The translations under genes were made by a program, and so were the position numbers. The notes under the pieces are model-generated. The model saw only the letters and a list, made by a program, of their open reading frames with translations, made no database searches and had not been told where the DNA came from. From positions 1-12,816 of the forward strand of contig JAGVGV010000338.1 of NCBI GenBank assembly GCA_020056895.1: a DNA stretch of 12,816 nt, read 5' to 3'. Positions 1 to 7,184 of this stretch are shown here, piece after piece (the first letter of the stretch is position 1; each line of letters opens with the position of its first letter). Source of the DNA: Deltaproteobacteria bacterium (lineage in GTDB: Bacteria > Desulfobacterota > Desulfarculia > Adiutricales > JAGVGV01).

Positions 1-597
1 CAGTTCTTCAACGCGGCCGCGGGCAAGTTCGAAGTCAAACCCCGGGTGTTCGATACCGATGAAGGCGTCCGGGCCGAAACCACCATGGAAAGCCTGGCCA
101 AACTGAAGCCGGCTTTTTCGCCCACCGGCACCGTGACCGCCGGCAACAGCTCGCAAACCAGCGACGGCGCGGCGGCCGTGATGTGCATGAGCAAGGAAAA
201 GGCGGCGGCGTTGGGCCTGAAGCCCATGGCTACCTTCCGGGGCTTCCAGGTGGCCGGGTGCGAACCCGAAGTCATGGGTCTGGGGCCGATGTACGCCATC
301 CCGAAGCTCATGAAGCGGACCGGCCGGAAGATCGACGAGATCGATCTGTTCGAACTGAACGAAGCTTTCGCCTCCCAGGCGTTGGCCTGCATCCGGGAAC
401 TGGGCATTGACCTGGCCCGGGTGAACCCGAATGGCGGCGCCATTGCCTTGGGGCACCCCTTGGGCTGCACCGGCGCCAAGCTGACCACTCAGTTGGTGTA
501 TGAACTGGCCGCCCGGAAAGCCCGGTACGGCGTGGTCTCCATGTGCATCGGCTTTGGCATGGGCGCGGCGGGCCTGTTCGAACGCGAAGACTATTAA
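1..597 (+). CDS. Thiolase (acetyl-CoA C-acyltransferase), 3' part only
   Basis: C-terminal part of a thiolase, which cleaves 3-ketoacyl-CoA with CoA in the last step of fatty-acid beta-oxidation (or runs in reverse). The frame is open from base 1, so the N-terminal half with the nucleophilic cysteine lies outside the window. Visible family motifs are NEAFASQ near 360, GHPLG with the catalytic histidine codon at 454-456, and CIGFGMGAAG with the second active-site cysteine codon at 544-546, close to the C-terminus as expected. These residues show that the catalytic C-terminal domain is intact. An acyl-CoA dehydrogenase follows 163 bases downstream on the same strand, fitting a beta-oxidation cluster. 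Whether it prefers acetoacetyl-CoA or long-chain substrates cannot be told from this half. Confidence 0.95.
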   Translation, partial: QFFNAAAGKFEVKPRVFDTDEGVRAETTMESLAKLKPAFSPTGTVTAGNSSQTSDGAAAVMCMSKEKAAALGLKPMATFRGFQVAGCEPEVMGLGPMYAIPKLMKRTGRKIDEIDLFELNEAFASQALACIRELGIDLARVNPNGGAIALGHPLGCTGAKLTTQLVYELAARKARYGVVSMCIGFGMGAAGLFEREDY

Positions 598-611
598 TCC
601 CTGAGGGCCGG

Positions 612-639
612 GCCGCTCCCATTTTGTGGGGGGAGCGGC
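612..639 (+). other. Perfect 9-bp hairpin between thiolase and acyl-CoA dehydrogenase genes
   Basis: GCCGCTCCC at 612-620 pairs perfectly with GGGAGCGGC at 631-639 around a ten-base loop, starting 15 bases after the thiolase stop. No T-tract follows, so it does not look like a complete intrinsic terminator. It could stabilise the 3' end of the upstream message or partly reduce readthrough into the next gene. Function is inferred only from position. Confidence 0.5.
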
Positions 640-744
640 TCGATCCGCGGCTTGAATGACGTCCCCTTCCGGGCCTCTGGAACGGGGCCGTCCTTCAGGG
701 CGCGGTCTACGAATGACCGGCATCCGGTGAAAACCTTTTTCATC

Positions 745-750
745 AGGAGG
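745..750 (+). promoter_or_regulatory. Strong ribosome binding site of the acyl-CoA dehydrogenase gene
   Basis: AGGAGG lies ten bases before the ATG at 761. It is a full-consensus Shine-Dalgarno sequence and fixes the start of this gene. Confidence 0.85.
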
Positions 751-760
751 ATGAAGCACC

Positions 761-2548
761 ATGTCCGAACACGGCTTGATCAAAGGCGGATCGTTTCTGG
801 TCCAAAAAACGGCCCCGGCCCAGGTAGCCACGCCGGAAGATATGACCGAAGAACATCGGATGATCCTTCAGACCTCCTGGGATTTCGTGGAAAAGGAAAT
901 CCAGCCGGTGATGGCCCGGATTGAAAAAAAGGAAGCGGGCCTGTCCCAAAAATTGATGGCCAAGGCGGGTGAACTGGGGCTCAACGGCACGGACGTGCCC
1001 GAAGCGTACGGCGGTTTGGGGCTGGACAAGGTGTCCACGGCGGTGGTCACCGAGGCCATTGGCGCCACCGGGTCTTTCGCCACCACCCACGGAGCGCACA
1101 CCGGCATCGGCACGCTGCCCATCGTGTTTTTCGGCACCGAAGAACAAAAAAAGAAGTATTTGCCCGGCCTGGCCAGCGGGGAACGGATCGGCGCGTACGC
1201 CCTGACCGAACCCGGCGCCGGGTCCGACGCCATGGGCGGTTGCAAGACCAAGGCCGTTCTTTCGGCCGACGGCAAGCATTACATCCTCAACGGCCAGAAG
1301 ATTTTCATCACCAACGCGGCCTGGGCCGAAACCTTCATCGCCTACGCCAAAGTGGATGGCGAAAAGTTCACGGCCTTCATCGTGGAACGGGGCTATCCCG
1401 GCGTGTCGGTGGGTCCCGAAGAATCCAAGCTGGGGATTCACGGGTCGTCCACGGCGTCGGTGATCTTTGAAGATGCCAAGGTGCCGGTGGAAAACGTGCT
1501 CCACGAAATCGGCAAGGGCCATCAGGTGGCCTTTAATATCCTCAACGTGGGCCGGTACAAGCTGGGCGCGGCCACCGTGGGCGCGTGCAAGGTGCTCACC
1601 AAGGCGGCGGCTCAGTACGCCAAGGTGCGGGAACAGTTCGGCCACCCCATCGCCAGCTTTGGGGCCATCAAGGAAAAGCTGGCCAACATGGCCATTCTGA
1701 CCTATTTGAACGAATCCATCGCCCACCGGACGGCCGGGCTGTTGGAAAGCGTGCTCGAAACCATTCCGGCGAGCGATCCCCAGTACGGCCGGAAAGCGAT
1801 GGAAGCCATTCGCGAATACGCGGTGGAATGTTCCATCGACAAGGTATTCGGGTCCGAAGCCGTGGGTTACATCGTGGATGAAGCCATTCAGGTGCACGGC
1901 GGATACGGATACATCGATGAATACCCGGTGGAACGGGCGTACCGCGACGCCCGGATTCTTCGGATCTATGAAGGCACCAACGAAATCAACCGGATGATCG
2001 TGCTGTCCGAAATCATGGGCCGGGCCATGAAGGGTCAGCTTCCGGTCTTCGACATGGCCGCCCAGGTGTCTGCCGAAGCCACCAAGCCGGCCGCCGGTCC
2101 GGCCGAAATTCCGGCCGGTCCCTTGGGACCCCAGGAATTCATGATCGGCCAGATGAAAAAGGCGGCCGTGTTCGCCGCCAGTGCGGCCGTGAACCGGTTC
2201 GCCATGGAACTGACCCACGAACAGGAAGTGGTTTCGCGGATCAGCGACATGATCAGCCAGATTTTCGTGGCCGAAACCGGCCTCCTTAGGGCCCAGAAAA
2301 TGCTGGAGGCCAAGGGCGAGGACGCCGCCAAATACGCCGTGGCCATGGTCCGGGCGTACGTGGACGATCTGATGCCCAAAATGGACCTGTGGGCCCGGTC
2401 CGCCCTGACTCACATTTCCCAGGGCGATGCTCTGGAAACCAATCTCATGGCCATCCGCCGGTTCCTCCGGCCGATCCATGCCGACGCCATCTCCCTAAAG
2501 CGGATGATCGCCGACCGAGTGATCGAACTCGGCGCTTATCCGCTTTAG
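761..2548 (+). CDS. Acyl-CoA dehydrogenase, long form with C-terminal extension
   Basis: FAD-dependent acyl-CoA dehydrogenase of 595 residues, which introduces the alpha,beta double bond in the first step of fatty-acid beta-oxidation and passes electrons to electron-transfer flavoprotein. The order is an N-terminal helical domain, a middle beta domain with the flavin-contacting motif YALTEPGAGSDA near residues 146-157, and a C-terminal helical domain with VHGGYGYIDEYPVERAYRDA followed by RIYEGTNEINR. Glu404 in YEGT aligns with the catalytic base of the medium-chain family. About 165 residues follow this motif, making the protein much longer than the usual 380 residues and like the VLCAD/ACAD9-sized enzymes common in Desulfobacterota. 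The ATG at 761 has a consensus Shine-Dalgarno sequence. It follows a thiolase and ends in a strong terminator. Chain-length preference cannot be read from sequence. Confidence 0.96.
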   Translation: MSEHGLIKGGSFLVQKTAPAQVATPEDMTEEHRMILQTSWDFVEKEIQPVMARIEKKEAGLSQKLMAKAGELGLNGTDVPEAYGGLGLDKVSTAVVTEAIGATGSFATTHGAHTGIGTLPIVFFGTEEQKKKYLPGLASGERIGAYALTEPGAGSDAMGGCKTKAVLSADGKHYILNGQKIFITNAAWAETFIAYAKVDGEKFTAFIVERGYPGVSVGPEESKLGIHGSSTASVIFEDAKVPVENVLHEIGKGHQVAFNILNVGRYKLGAATVGACKVLTKAAAQYAKVREQFGHPIASFGAIKEKLANMAILTYLNESIAHRTAGLLESVLETIPASDPQYGRKAMEAIREYAVECSIDKVFGSEAVGYIVDEAIQVHGGYGYIDEYPVERAYRDARILRIYEGTNEINRMIVLSEIMGRAMKGQLPVFDMAAQVSAEATKPAAGPAEIPAGPLGPQEFMIGQMKKAAVFAASAAVNRFAMELTHEQEVVSRISDMISQIFVAETGLLRAQKMLEAKGEDAAKYAVAMVRAYVDDLMPKMDLWARSALTHISQGDALETNLMAIRRFLRPIHADAISLKRMIADRVIELGAYPL

Positions 2549-2607
2549 TCCTACATAAAACCCTCCACGGCCCAGTAAGGGCCTGAATCCCCACCTTAAA
2601 ACCCTCA

Positions 2608-2638
2608 GGGGGGCGGCAACGCCCCCCTTTCTGCATTT
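2608..2638 (+). terminator. Intrinsic terminator after the beta-oxidation genes
   Basis: A perfect 8-bp G/C stem (GGGGGGCG at 2608-2615 with CGCCCCCC at 2620-2627) is closed by a GCAA tetraloop of the GNRA type. It is followed directly by TTT and then a T-rich run to 2638. It sits 60 bases after the acyl-CoA dehydrogenase stop and should end that transcript. Confidence 0.88.
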
Positions 2639-2821
2639 TGGGAATCCCTGACGGAAGAGGGTGAACTTTTCCCCCATACCGCCAGGGGATTCATCCCCCA
2701 AGGCGTCATCAAGGGCTATCCTTGAGTTGGAATCGGGCCGTACGGGCATGGCCGTCCGCGCCCGGACCCTCATGGATGCGGCGGGGCATCGGTCTTCCGT
2801 TCCGTCCCCTCGGACCGGAAA

Positions 2822-2831
2822 CGGTTACCAA
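2822..2831 (+). promoter_or_regulatory. CGGTTACCAA element, copy 1 (possible operator)
   Basis: Ten bases starting 27 upstream of the -35 box of the ribonuclease promoter, followed by an AT-rich patch that resembles an UP element. The same ten bases occur 26 upstream of the -35 box before rlpA. The core GGTTACC is almost self-complementary (GGTNACC), as protein-binding sites often are. The role is inferred from the shared placement. Confidence 0.35.
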
Positions 2832-2848
2832 TTAAATTCCACGGGTTA

Positions 2849-2878
2849 TTGACAGTGGTCCCGATAGGTTGGTATCAT
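2849..2878 (+). promoter_or_regulatory. Sigma-70-type promoter of the RNB ribonuclease gene
   Basis: A perfect -35 box TTGACA (2849-2854), an 18-base spacer and TATCAT (2873-2878, five of six consensus bases). TG at 2870-2871 stands one base before the -10 box, forming an extended -10 element. Transcription should begin near 2885, about 30 bases before GTG 2915. The in-frame TTG at 2849 lies inside the -35 box and would not be transcribed from this promoter. Confidence 0.75.
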
Positions 2879-2914
2879 GATAGGATTGAATTTTGTCCAA
2901 GGGAGCCAACCAAG

Positions 2915-4909
2915 GTGATCGAACCGGGTCGGGTGGTCGAGTTCATCGAAGAGAATCGGTTTCTTACGGCCCTGGTCACCCGGGTCAAAGGAAACAAACT
3001 CCTGGTTTTGAGCGAAAACGACCGCGAAATGAACATATCCCTGAGCCGCGTGCTGGTAACGGACCATAAGGGGCTGGGAACCGGCCAGGCTCGGAACGAC
3101 CTGATTCGAGGCCTCAAGGAAATCGGCCGGCGCCGGGCGGACCTTTGCCAGCGATTGGATCTGGTGGAATTGTGGCAGCTTTTGGAGGGGGAAGGGGAGG
3201 AGTTCGCCTATCCCTACCTGGCCGAACTGGCCTTTTCCGCCCCCATTACCGGGGATCAGGTGGCGGCGGTGATCCGGGCCGTGTTCGCCGACGGCGTGTA
3301 TTTCAAGCTCCGCCCGGAAAAAGCACTCCGGCATGAAGCGGCCAAGGTCCAGGAAATCGTTGAAGCCCGGGCCCGGGATGAGGAACGCGAAAACCGGATG
3401 GCCGACGCCGCCGCTTGGTTGGCCCGGGTCTGGCGGCACGACCTGGCCGGTGAACCGGACGACCGCGGCCATGTGGTTCAGGTCCTTAGGGACATGGTGT
3501 ATTGGGGATCGGAAGCACCCGAATACAAATGGGGACAAAAGCTGGTCGAACGGGCCGGCCTGGGCGCCGATCCCAACCGTCCTTTCCAGTTGCTGGTCCG
3601 GATGGGGGAAATGACCCGGCACGAAAACCTGGACCTGGTCCGGTTCGACGTGCCGATGGCCTTCCCGGGCGATGTGGTGAAGGAAGCCGAAGCGCTGATC
3701 CGGCGGCGGGCCTGGGAGGATTCCTCCCGGCGGGACTTGACCCAACTGGAAGTCATCACCGCCGATTCGAGCGGCGCCCGGGATTTCGACGACGCCGTGA
3801 GCCTGGAACCCCGGGACGACGGGTGGGTTTTGGGCGTTCACATCGCCGACGTTTCGTCCGTGATCCAGCCCGGAACTCTATTGGATCAGGAAGCCCTTTT
3901 ACGGGCGACGTCGGTGTATATGCCGGACAGCCGGATTCCGATGCTGCCCGAAATCCTTTCCGAAGAAGGCCTCAGTCTTCGGCAGGATGAAATCCGGCCC
4001 GCCTTTTCCCTTCTGGTCCATCTGACCCCCGACGCCCAGGTGCTGGATTTCGAATTTCTGCCCAGCCTGGTCCGGGTTCGGCGGCAGATGAGCTATCAGG
4101 AAGTGGATGCCGGCGTGGCCACCGACCGGCTGCTGAGCCCGATGTACAGCCTCAGCCAAACCCTTCAGGCCCGGCGCGTGGCCGCCGGAGCCATGATTCT
4201 GCCGTTGCCCAAGCTGAACGTGTACCTGACCCCCGAAGGCGAGATCGGTCTGGGGCAGACTCATTGGGAAAACCCGGGCCGAAGCATGATTGGCGAATTC
4301 ATGATTCTGGCCAATCATCTGGCCGCGCGGTTTTTGGTGGAACGGAACGCGGCCTGCCTGTATCGGCGCCAGGATGAACCGTCCCAGCGGATCGTGCCCG
4401 GGGATTCGGACTGCCAGAACCTGTTCCTCTGCCTGCAACAACGAAAATTCCTGGGCCGGGTCGCCTGGGGACTGGAAGCCCTGCCTCACCACGGAATGGG
4501 TCTTTCCTTTTATACCAACCTCACGTCCCCCCTTCGCCGGTACATCGACCTGATGATCCAGCGTCAGGTCCGCGCCCTGCTCAATGGCGGCCCGCCGCTG
4601 TATTCGCCGGAAAAAATAGGCGAACACCTGATTCTGCTGGAAACGGCCCTTCGGCGAGCCAACCGGATCCAGAACAACCGCCGCCGGTACTGGCTGTATC
4701 AATACCTCGAAAACACCGGCCAAAGGGAATTCGAGGCCATGGTCCTGGAAAAATTGCCGCACCGCTGGCGGGTGTTCATCCTGGATCTGATGATGGACGC
4801 CGATCTGGCCGTTCGTTCGGGCCAGGACCTCAGCCCCGGACAAACCATTACCCTCCGCCTGAAAAAAGTGGACGCCCGCGAAGACATCCTCAAATTCGAA
4901 CTGGCGTAA
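2915..4909 (+). CDS. RNB-domain exoribonuclease (RNase II/R family)
   Basis: Processive 3'-to-5' exoribonuclease of 664 residues that degrades single-stranded RNA in the cytoplasm. The catalytic segment TADSSGARDFDDAV provides four aspartates, D284, D290, D292 and D293, with exactly the spacing of the metal-binding aspartates 201, 207, 209 and 210 of E. coli RNase II. The second hallmark, YTNLTSPLRRY at 533-543, includes the conserved arginine (R541). GEFMILANHLAARF and LYRRQDEP also fit the RNB domain. The N-terminal 60 or so residues look like a small beta-barrel RNA-binding domain and the last 60 like an S1-type OB fold. I place the start at GTG 2915, with AGGGAG at 2900-2905 nine bases upstream; an upstream in-frame TTG at 2849 is the -35 box. 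The protein is compact for the family. It has its own promoter and a weak terminator. Confidence 0.93.
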   Translation: MIEPGRVVEFIEENRFLTALVTRVKGNKLLVLSENDREMNISLSRVLVTDHKGLGTGQARNDLIRGLKEIGRRRADLCQRLDLVELWQLLEGEGEEFAYPYLAELAFSAPITGDQVAAVIRAVFADGVYFKLRPEKALRHEAAKVQEIVEARARDEERENRMADAAAWLARVWRHDLAGEPDDRGHVVQVLRDMVYWGSEAPEYKWGQKLVERAGLGADPNRPFQLLVRMGEMTRHENLDLVRFDVPMAFPGDVVKEAEALIRRRAWEDSSRRDLTQLEVITADSSGARDFDDAVSLEPRDDGWVLGVHIADVSSVIQPGTLLDQEALLRATSVYMPDSRIPMLPEILSEEGLSLRQDEIRPAFSLLVHLTPDAQVLDFEFLPSLVRVRRQMSYQEVDAGVATDRLLSPMYSLSQTLQARRVAAGAMILPLPKLNVYLTPEGEIGLGQTHWENPGRSMIGEFMILANHLAARFLVERNAACLYRRQDEPSQRIVPGDSDCQNLFLCLQQRKFLGRVAWGLEALPHHGMGLSFYTNLTSPLRRYIDLMIQRQVRALLNGGPPLYSPEKIGEHLILLETALRRANRIQNNRRRYWLYQYLENTGQREFEAMVLEKLPHRWRVFILDLMMDADLAVRSGQDLSPGQTITLRLKKVDAREDILKFELA

Positions 4910-4919
4910 CCTTTCCGGT

Positions 4920-4940
4920 CCCCGGGCCTTTGGGGTTTTT
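4920..4940 (+). terminator. Weak intrinsic terminator after the RNB gene
   Basis: CCCC at 4920-4923 pairs with GGGG at 4932-4935 around an eight-base loop, followed by TTTTT at 4936-4940, ten bases after the ribonuclease stop. The stem is only four G/C pairs, so termination may be partial. A second, stronger hairpin follows at 4943-4968 (ATGGT...CCGC with GCGG...ACCAT, three-base bulge) but lacks a T-tract. Confidence 0.5.
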
Positions 4941-4993
4941 CAATGGTTCACCGCCGGAAGCGGACCATGGGCTTTGGGGAGAACGTCTTCGCC

Positions 4994-5023
4994 TTGACAG
5001 CCCTCCCCGCCTAAAGGTAATTT
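4994..5023 (+). promoter_or_regulatory. Probable promoter of the yggT operon
   Basis: A perfect -35 box TTGACA (4994-4999), an 18-base spacer and TAATTT (5018-5023), which keeps the key first, second and last bases of the -10 consensus. Transcription would begin near 5030, about 33 bases before the yggT start. The -10 box is imperfect, so confidence is moderate. Confidence 0.55.
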
Positions 5024-5062
5024 GGAACAAGAAATGCTGACGGAGAAAGGGATTTTCTGGGT

Positions 5063-5671
5063 ATGCCCGAAACCGGTTTGAGTCTCCTGGCGCCGCTGGC
5101 CTCGCTGTTAAGGCTGGTGCTCACTATTTACATGTATCTGGTCATCGCCCGAGCCTTGATTTCGTGGGTGAACCCCAACCCGTACAACAAGGCCGTCCGG
5201 TTCCTGGCCAAGGTAACCGACCCGGCTCTGGACCTGATCCGGCGGGTGTTGCCGGTCCGTTTCGGCGGGATCGATCTGGCGCCGGTGGTGCTGATTCTGC
5301 TCATCGTGTTCGTGGATGGCTTCCTTATTACGTCGCTCAAGTTTCTGGCGTATGGGGCCAGCTTCAGCGTGATCCCCCGAACGTTTCTGCTCAGCGTAAT
5401 CACTCTGGTCAAGGGCGTGGTTTGGGCGTTCCTGGTCATTCTGATCATCCGGGCGGTTTTGTCCTGGATCAGCCCGGACCCGTATAACATTCTGGTGCAG
5501 TTCATATACGCCGTCACCGAACCCATCCTTTATCCCCTTCGGCGGTCCCTGCCGTTGAACTGGGGAGGGATGGACATGACGCCCGCGTTGCTGTGCGTGG
5601 TCCTGTATTTGATCGCCGCGCTCCTGGATCAGGCGGCGCTGATGGCCGCCGGGCCGTTGTTGTACCACTGA
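5063..5671 (+). CDS. yggT: YggT family integral membrane protein, two repeats
   Basis: Inner-membrane protein of 202 residues built from two copies of the YggT unit. Each copy starts with a hydrophobic helix ending in SWxxPxPYN (SWVNPNPYN near residue 35; SWISPDPYN near residue 134), continues with a TDPxLDLIRR- or TEPILYPLRR-like stretch and a short RVLP/RSLP turn, and finishes with another hydrophobic helix, giving four membrane segments. E. coli YggT has the same duplicated layout. The family has been linked to osmotic tolerance and to membrane-protein assembly or division, but no biochemical activity is established. The ATG at 5063 follows an AAAGGG at 5047-5051. yggU lies 34 bases downstream, the same pairing as in E. 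coli. Confidence 0.9.
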   Translation: MPETGLSLLAPLASLLRLVLTIYMYLVIARALISWVNPNPYNKAVRFLAKVTDPALDLIRRVLPVRFGGIDLAPVVLILLIVFVDGFLITSLKFLAYGASFSVIPRTFLLSVITLVKGVVWAFLVILIIRAVLSWISPDPYNILVQFIYAVTEPILYPLRRSLPLNWGGMDMTPALLCVVLYLIAALLDQAALMAAGPLLYH

Positions 5672-5705
5672 CCCCCGGGGAGCCGCCGAAAGGGGAACAA
5701 TTCCC

Positions 5706-6014
5706 TTGGGACCAGGAAAAAAGAACGGCCCGGCCGCGATTATCAGCGTCCATTTGACCCCTAGGGCGTCGAAGGACGAAGTTGTGGGAACCCTGGGCGA
5801 CGCGGTAAAAATCCGGTTGAAGGCGCCGCCGGTGGACGGCCGGGCCAACAAGGCCCTGATCGCCTTTCTGGCCAAGGCGCTGAACGTGGGGCGAAGCCAG
5901 GTGACCCTGATCGGCGGCCAGACCAGCCGGATGAAGCGGTTGCGGGTGGATGGCCTGTCGCTCGAAACAGCCACCCAAAGGCTGTTATCCGCGTCGTCCG
6001 ATCCCCCTGGTTGA
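5706..6014 (+). CDS. yggU: DUF167/YggU family protein
   Basis: Small soluble protein of 102 residues in the DUF167 (YggU) family, whose function is unknown. The signature PPVDGRANKALIAFLAKAL in the middle and the GGQTSRMKRLRV segment near the C-terminus are typical, and the length matches the usual 95-100 residues. It starts at TTG 5706, the only in-frame start before the conserved core, with AGGGG at 5691-5695 as ribosome binding site. That site and the first two bases of the start codon can fold into a 7-bp hairpin (5690-5707), so translation may depend on ribosomes finishing yggT. It lies between yggT and a metalloprotease gene in what looks like one transcript. Confidence 0.9.
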   Translation: MGPGKKNGPAAIISVHLTPRASKDEVVGTLGDAVKIRLKAPPVDGRANKALIAFLAKALNVGRSQVTLIGGQTSRMKRLRVDGLSLETATQRLLSASSDPPG

Positions 6015-6038
6015 TCGGCGGGGGAGGGGACCGAACCC

Positions 6039-7070
6039 ATGGGGCTGTTGGTGGCGGTGCTGTGGGGGTGGATGGCCGCCCAGACCGGGTTTTCTTCCGG
6101 TTTCGTGGTTCACCAGCCCGGCGACGCGGCCGAAGCCAGGGGGGTGTCCGTCCGGGCCGAAGCAACCCTGAAAAGGTTGGAATCCCTTTTCGGATTGCAG
6201 CCTTCCGGGCCGGTCCAGGTGGTCCTGGCCGCCAGCCAGGCCGAATTCAAGGCCGCCCTGCCGGAAGACGCGCCCGATTGGGCTTCGGGCGTGGCCTTTC
6301 CTTCCCGGAACCTCATTATCCTCAAATCCTTTAACGTGGATTCCCGAACCCGGCCCGGGGATGTTCTGGACCACGAACTGGCTCATCTGATTCTTCGGCG
6401 TCTGTTCGGTTCCAGAACCGTGCCCACTTGGCTGGAAGAAGGCCTGACCATGCACATGGCCGACGAGATCGGCTGGGGCCGCCAATGGGCCATGACCCGG
6501 GCGGTGGGGACGAAAAAGCTGATCCCCCTGGCGGACCTGGCGGCCGGTTTCCCCGAAGAAACCATGGCGGCTGAAACCGCGTACGCTGAAAGTTATTACT
6601 TTATCGCTTATTTAAGGAACCAATACGGCCGGGATGCCCTGGGCCGGCTGATCCGCGATTTGGCCGTGGGCCACACGCTGGATGGAGCCCTGGCCCGCCT
6701 GTCCGGAGGAACCACGACCGACCTGGAAGAGCGGTTTTTCGGATGGCTCCAGAAACGGTTCGGAATTTTAGCGCTGATGGCCCGAGCCGAAACCCCGTGG
6801 GTGGTCATGGCTCTTCTGACCGTGGCGGCGGGTTGGTTCCGGCTGCGGGCCGCGGCGAGGAAAAGGGCGGCATGGGAGGAAGCCGATGGATTCACGGATG
6901 GTGCTGGAAGACCTGGAACAGCTCGCCCAGGCGCTTGGCCTGGAGATTCGGTACGAGTCCCTGGGCGACGACGAATACGCCGCCCGGTCCGGACGCTGCC
7001 GCCTGCGGGGCCGGGAAGTGATTCTGGTGGACCGCCGGCTGGGGATCGAGGCCCGGATCAAGGTGCTTAA
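6039..7070 (+). CDS. Membrane-anchored HExxH metalloprotease (peptidase MA-like)
   Basis: Predicted zinc metallopeptidase of 343 residues as read. A hydrophobic N-terminal stretch (about residues 1-24) looks like an uncleaved signal or membrane anchor. The catalytic motif is HELAH at 112-116, followed by VPTWLEEGL with the probable third zinc ligand at Glu133 or Glu134, the gluzincin arrangement of peptidase MA proteins. A second membrane helix starts at Trp254. The active domain should therefore face the periplasm. GGAGG at 6023-6027 precedes ATG 6039, and an in-frame stop at 6012-6014 excludes an earlier start. From about residue 283 the frame overlaps the next gene, and the last 60 residues are Gly/Pro/Arg-rich and look like shadow translation. 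The natural C-terminus may lie near 6886, with a stop lost or shifted. Substrate unknown. Confidence 0.8.
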   Translation: MGLLVAVLWGWMAAQTGFSSGFVVHQPGDAAEARGVSVRAEATLKRLESLFGLQPSGPVQVVLAASQAEFKAALPEDAPDWASGVAFPSRNLIILKSFNVDSRTRPGDVLDHELAHLILRRLFGSRTVPTWLEEGLTMHMADEIGWGRQWAMTRAVGTKKLIPLADLAAGFPEETMAAETAYAESYYFIAYLRNQYGRDALGRLIRDLAVGHTLDGALARLSGGTTTDLEERFFGWLQKRFGILALMARAETPWVVMALLTVAAGWFRLRAAARKRAAWEEADGFTDGAGRPGTARPGAWPGDSVRVPGRRRIRRPVRTLPPAGPGSDSGGPPAGDRGPDQGA

Positions 7071-7149
7071 ATCCGAACTGGAACGAATGGACCTGGGCGG
7101 CCTGTGGGTAAAACCCTATTTGCGGGAACTGCTGGACTCATCGGAATAA
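6886..7149 (+). CDS. Uncharacterised 87-residue protein coupled to the metalloprotease gene
   Basis: I do not recognise a named family with certainty. The protein is soluble and charged, with a CRLRGREVILVDRRL-like strand segment in the middle and a helix rich in Glu, Lys and Leu (RIKVLKSELERMDL), ending in RELLDSSE. It has no signal peptide, cysteine pair or obvious catalytic motif. The evidence for translation is good: GGGAGGA at 6874-6880 stands five bases before ATG 6886, and the codon pattern (CTG, GAC, GAA, CGG) matches neighbouring genes. It overlaps the end of the metalloprotease frame by 185 bases in another frame, implying translational coupling. It is followed by a hairpin with a T-tract that should end the operon. 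I believe this frame, rather than the protease tail, is the selected one across the overlap. Confidence 0.78.
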   Translation: MDSRMVLEDLEQLAQALGLEIRYESLGDDEYAARSGRCRLRGREVILVDRRLGIEARIKVLKSELERMDLGGLWVKPYLRELLDSSE

Positions 7150-7162
7150 ACGACCAAGCCCT

Positions 7163-7184
7163 GAACCCCAACAGGGTTCCTTTT
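7163..7184 (+). terminator. Terminator of the yggT operon, overlapping the end of the cyclase gene
   Basis: GAACCC at 7163-7168 pairs with GGGTTC at 7174-7179 around a five-base loop, followed by CTTTT. It lies 13 bases after the stop of the 87-residue gene and abuts the stop codon of the convergent cyclase gene at 7185-7187. The opposite strand has no T-tract, so it should act rightward only. Confidence 0.6.

Larger units (their letters stand above)
2549..2914. other. Intergenic region before the RNB ribonuclease
   Basis: This 366-base gap holds the terminator at 2608-2638, a small hairpin (GGGGA 2685-2689 with TCCCC 2694-2698), the element CGGTTACCAA at 2822-2831, an AT-rich patch and the promoter at 2849-2878. 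A 63-codon open frame at 2661-2852 has no ribosome binding site or coding character and is not called. I see no RNA gene or mobile element here. Confidence 0.6.

Noticed and set aside
743..2479. A 578-codon open frame on the minus strand opposite the acyl-CoA dehydrogenase gene
   Set aside because: It mirrors a clearly real gene, is rich in Gly, His, Phe and Arg, has no ribosome binding site and no family motif. The biased codon use of this genome leaves long antisense frames open.
2661..2852. A 63-codon frame between the terminator and the RNB promoter
   Set aside because: No ribosome binding site or coding bias, and it runs into the promoter.
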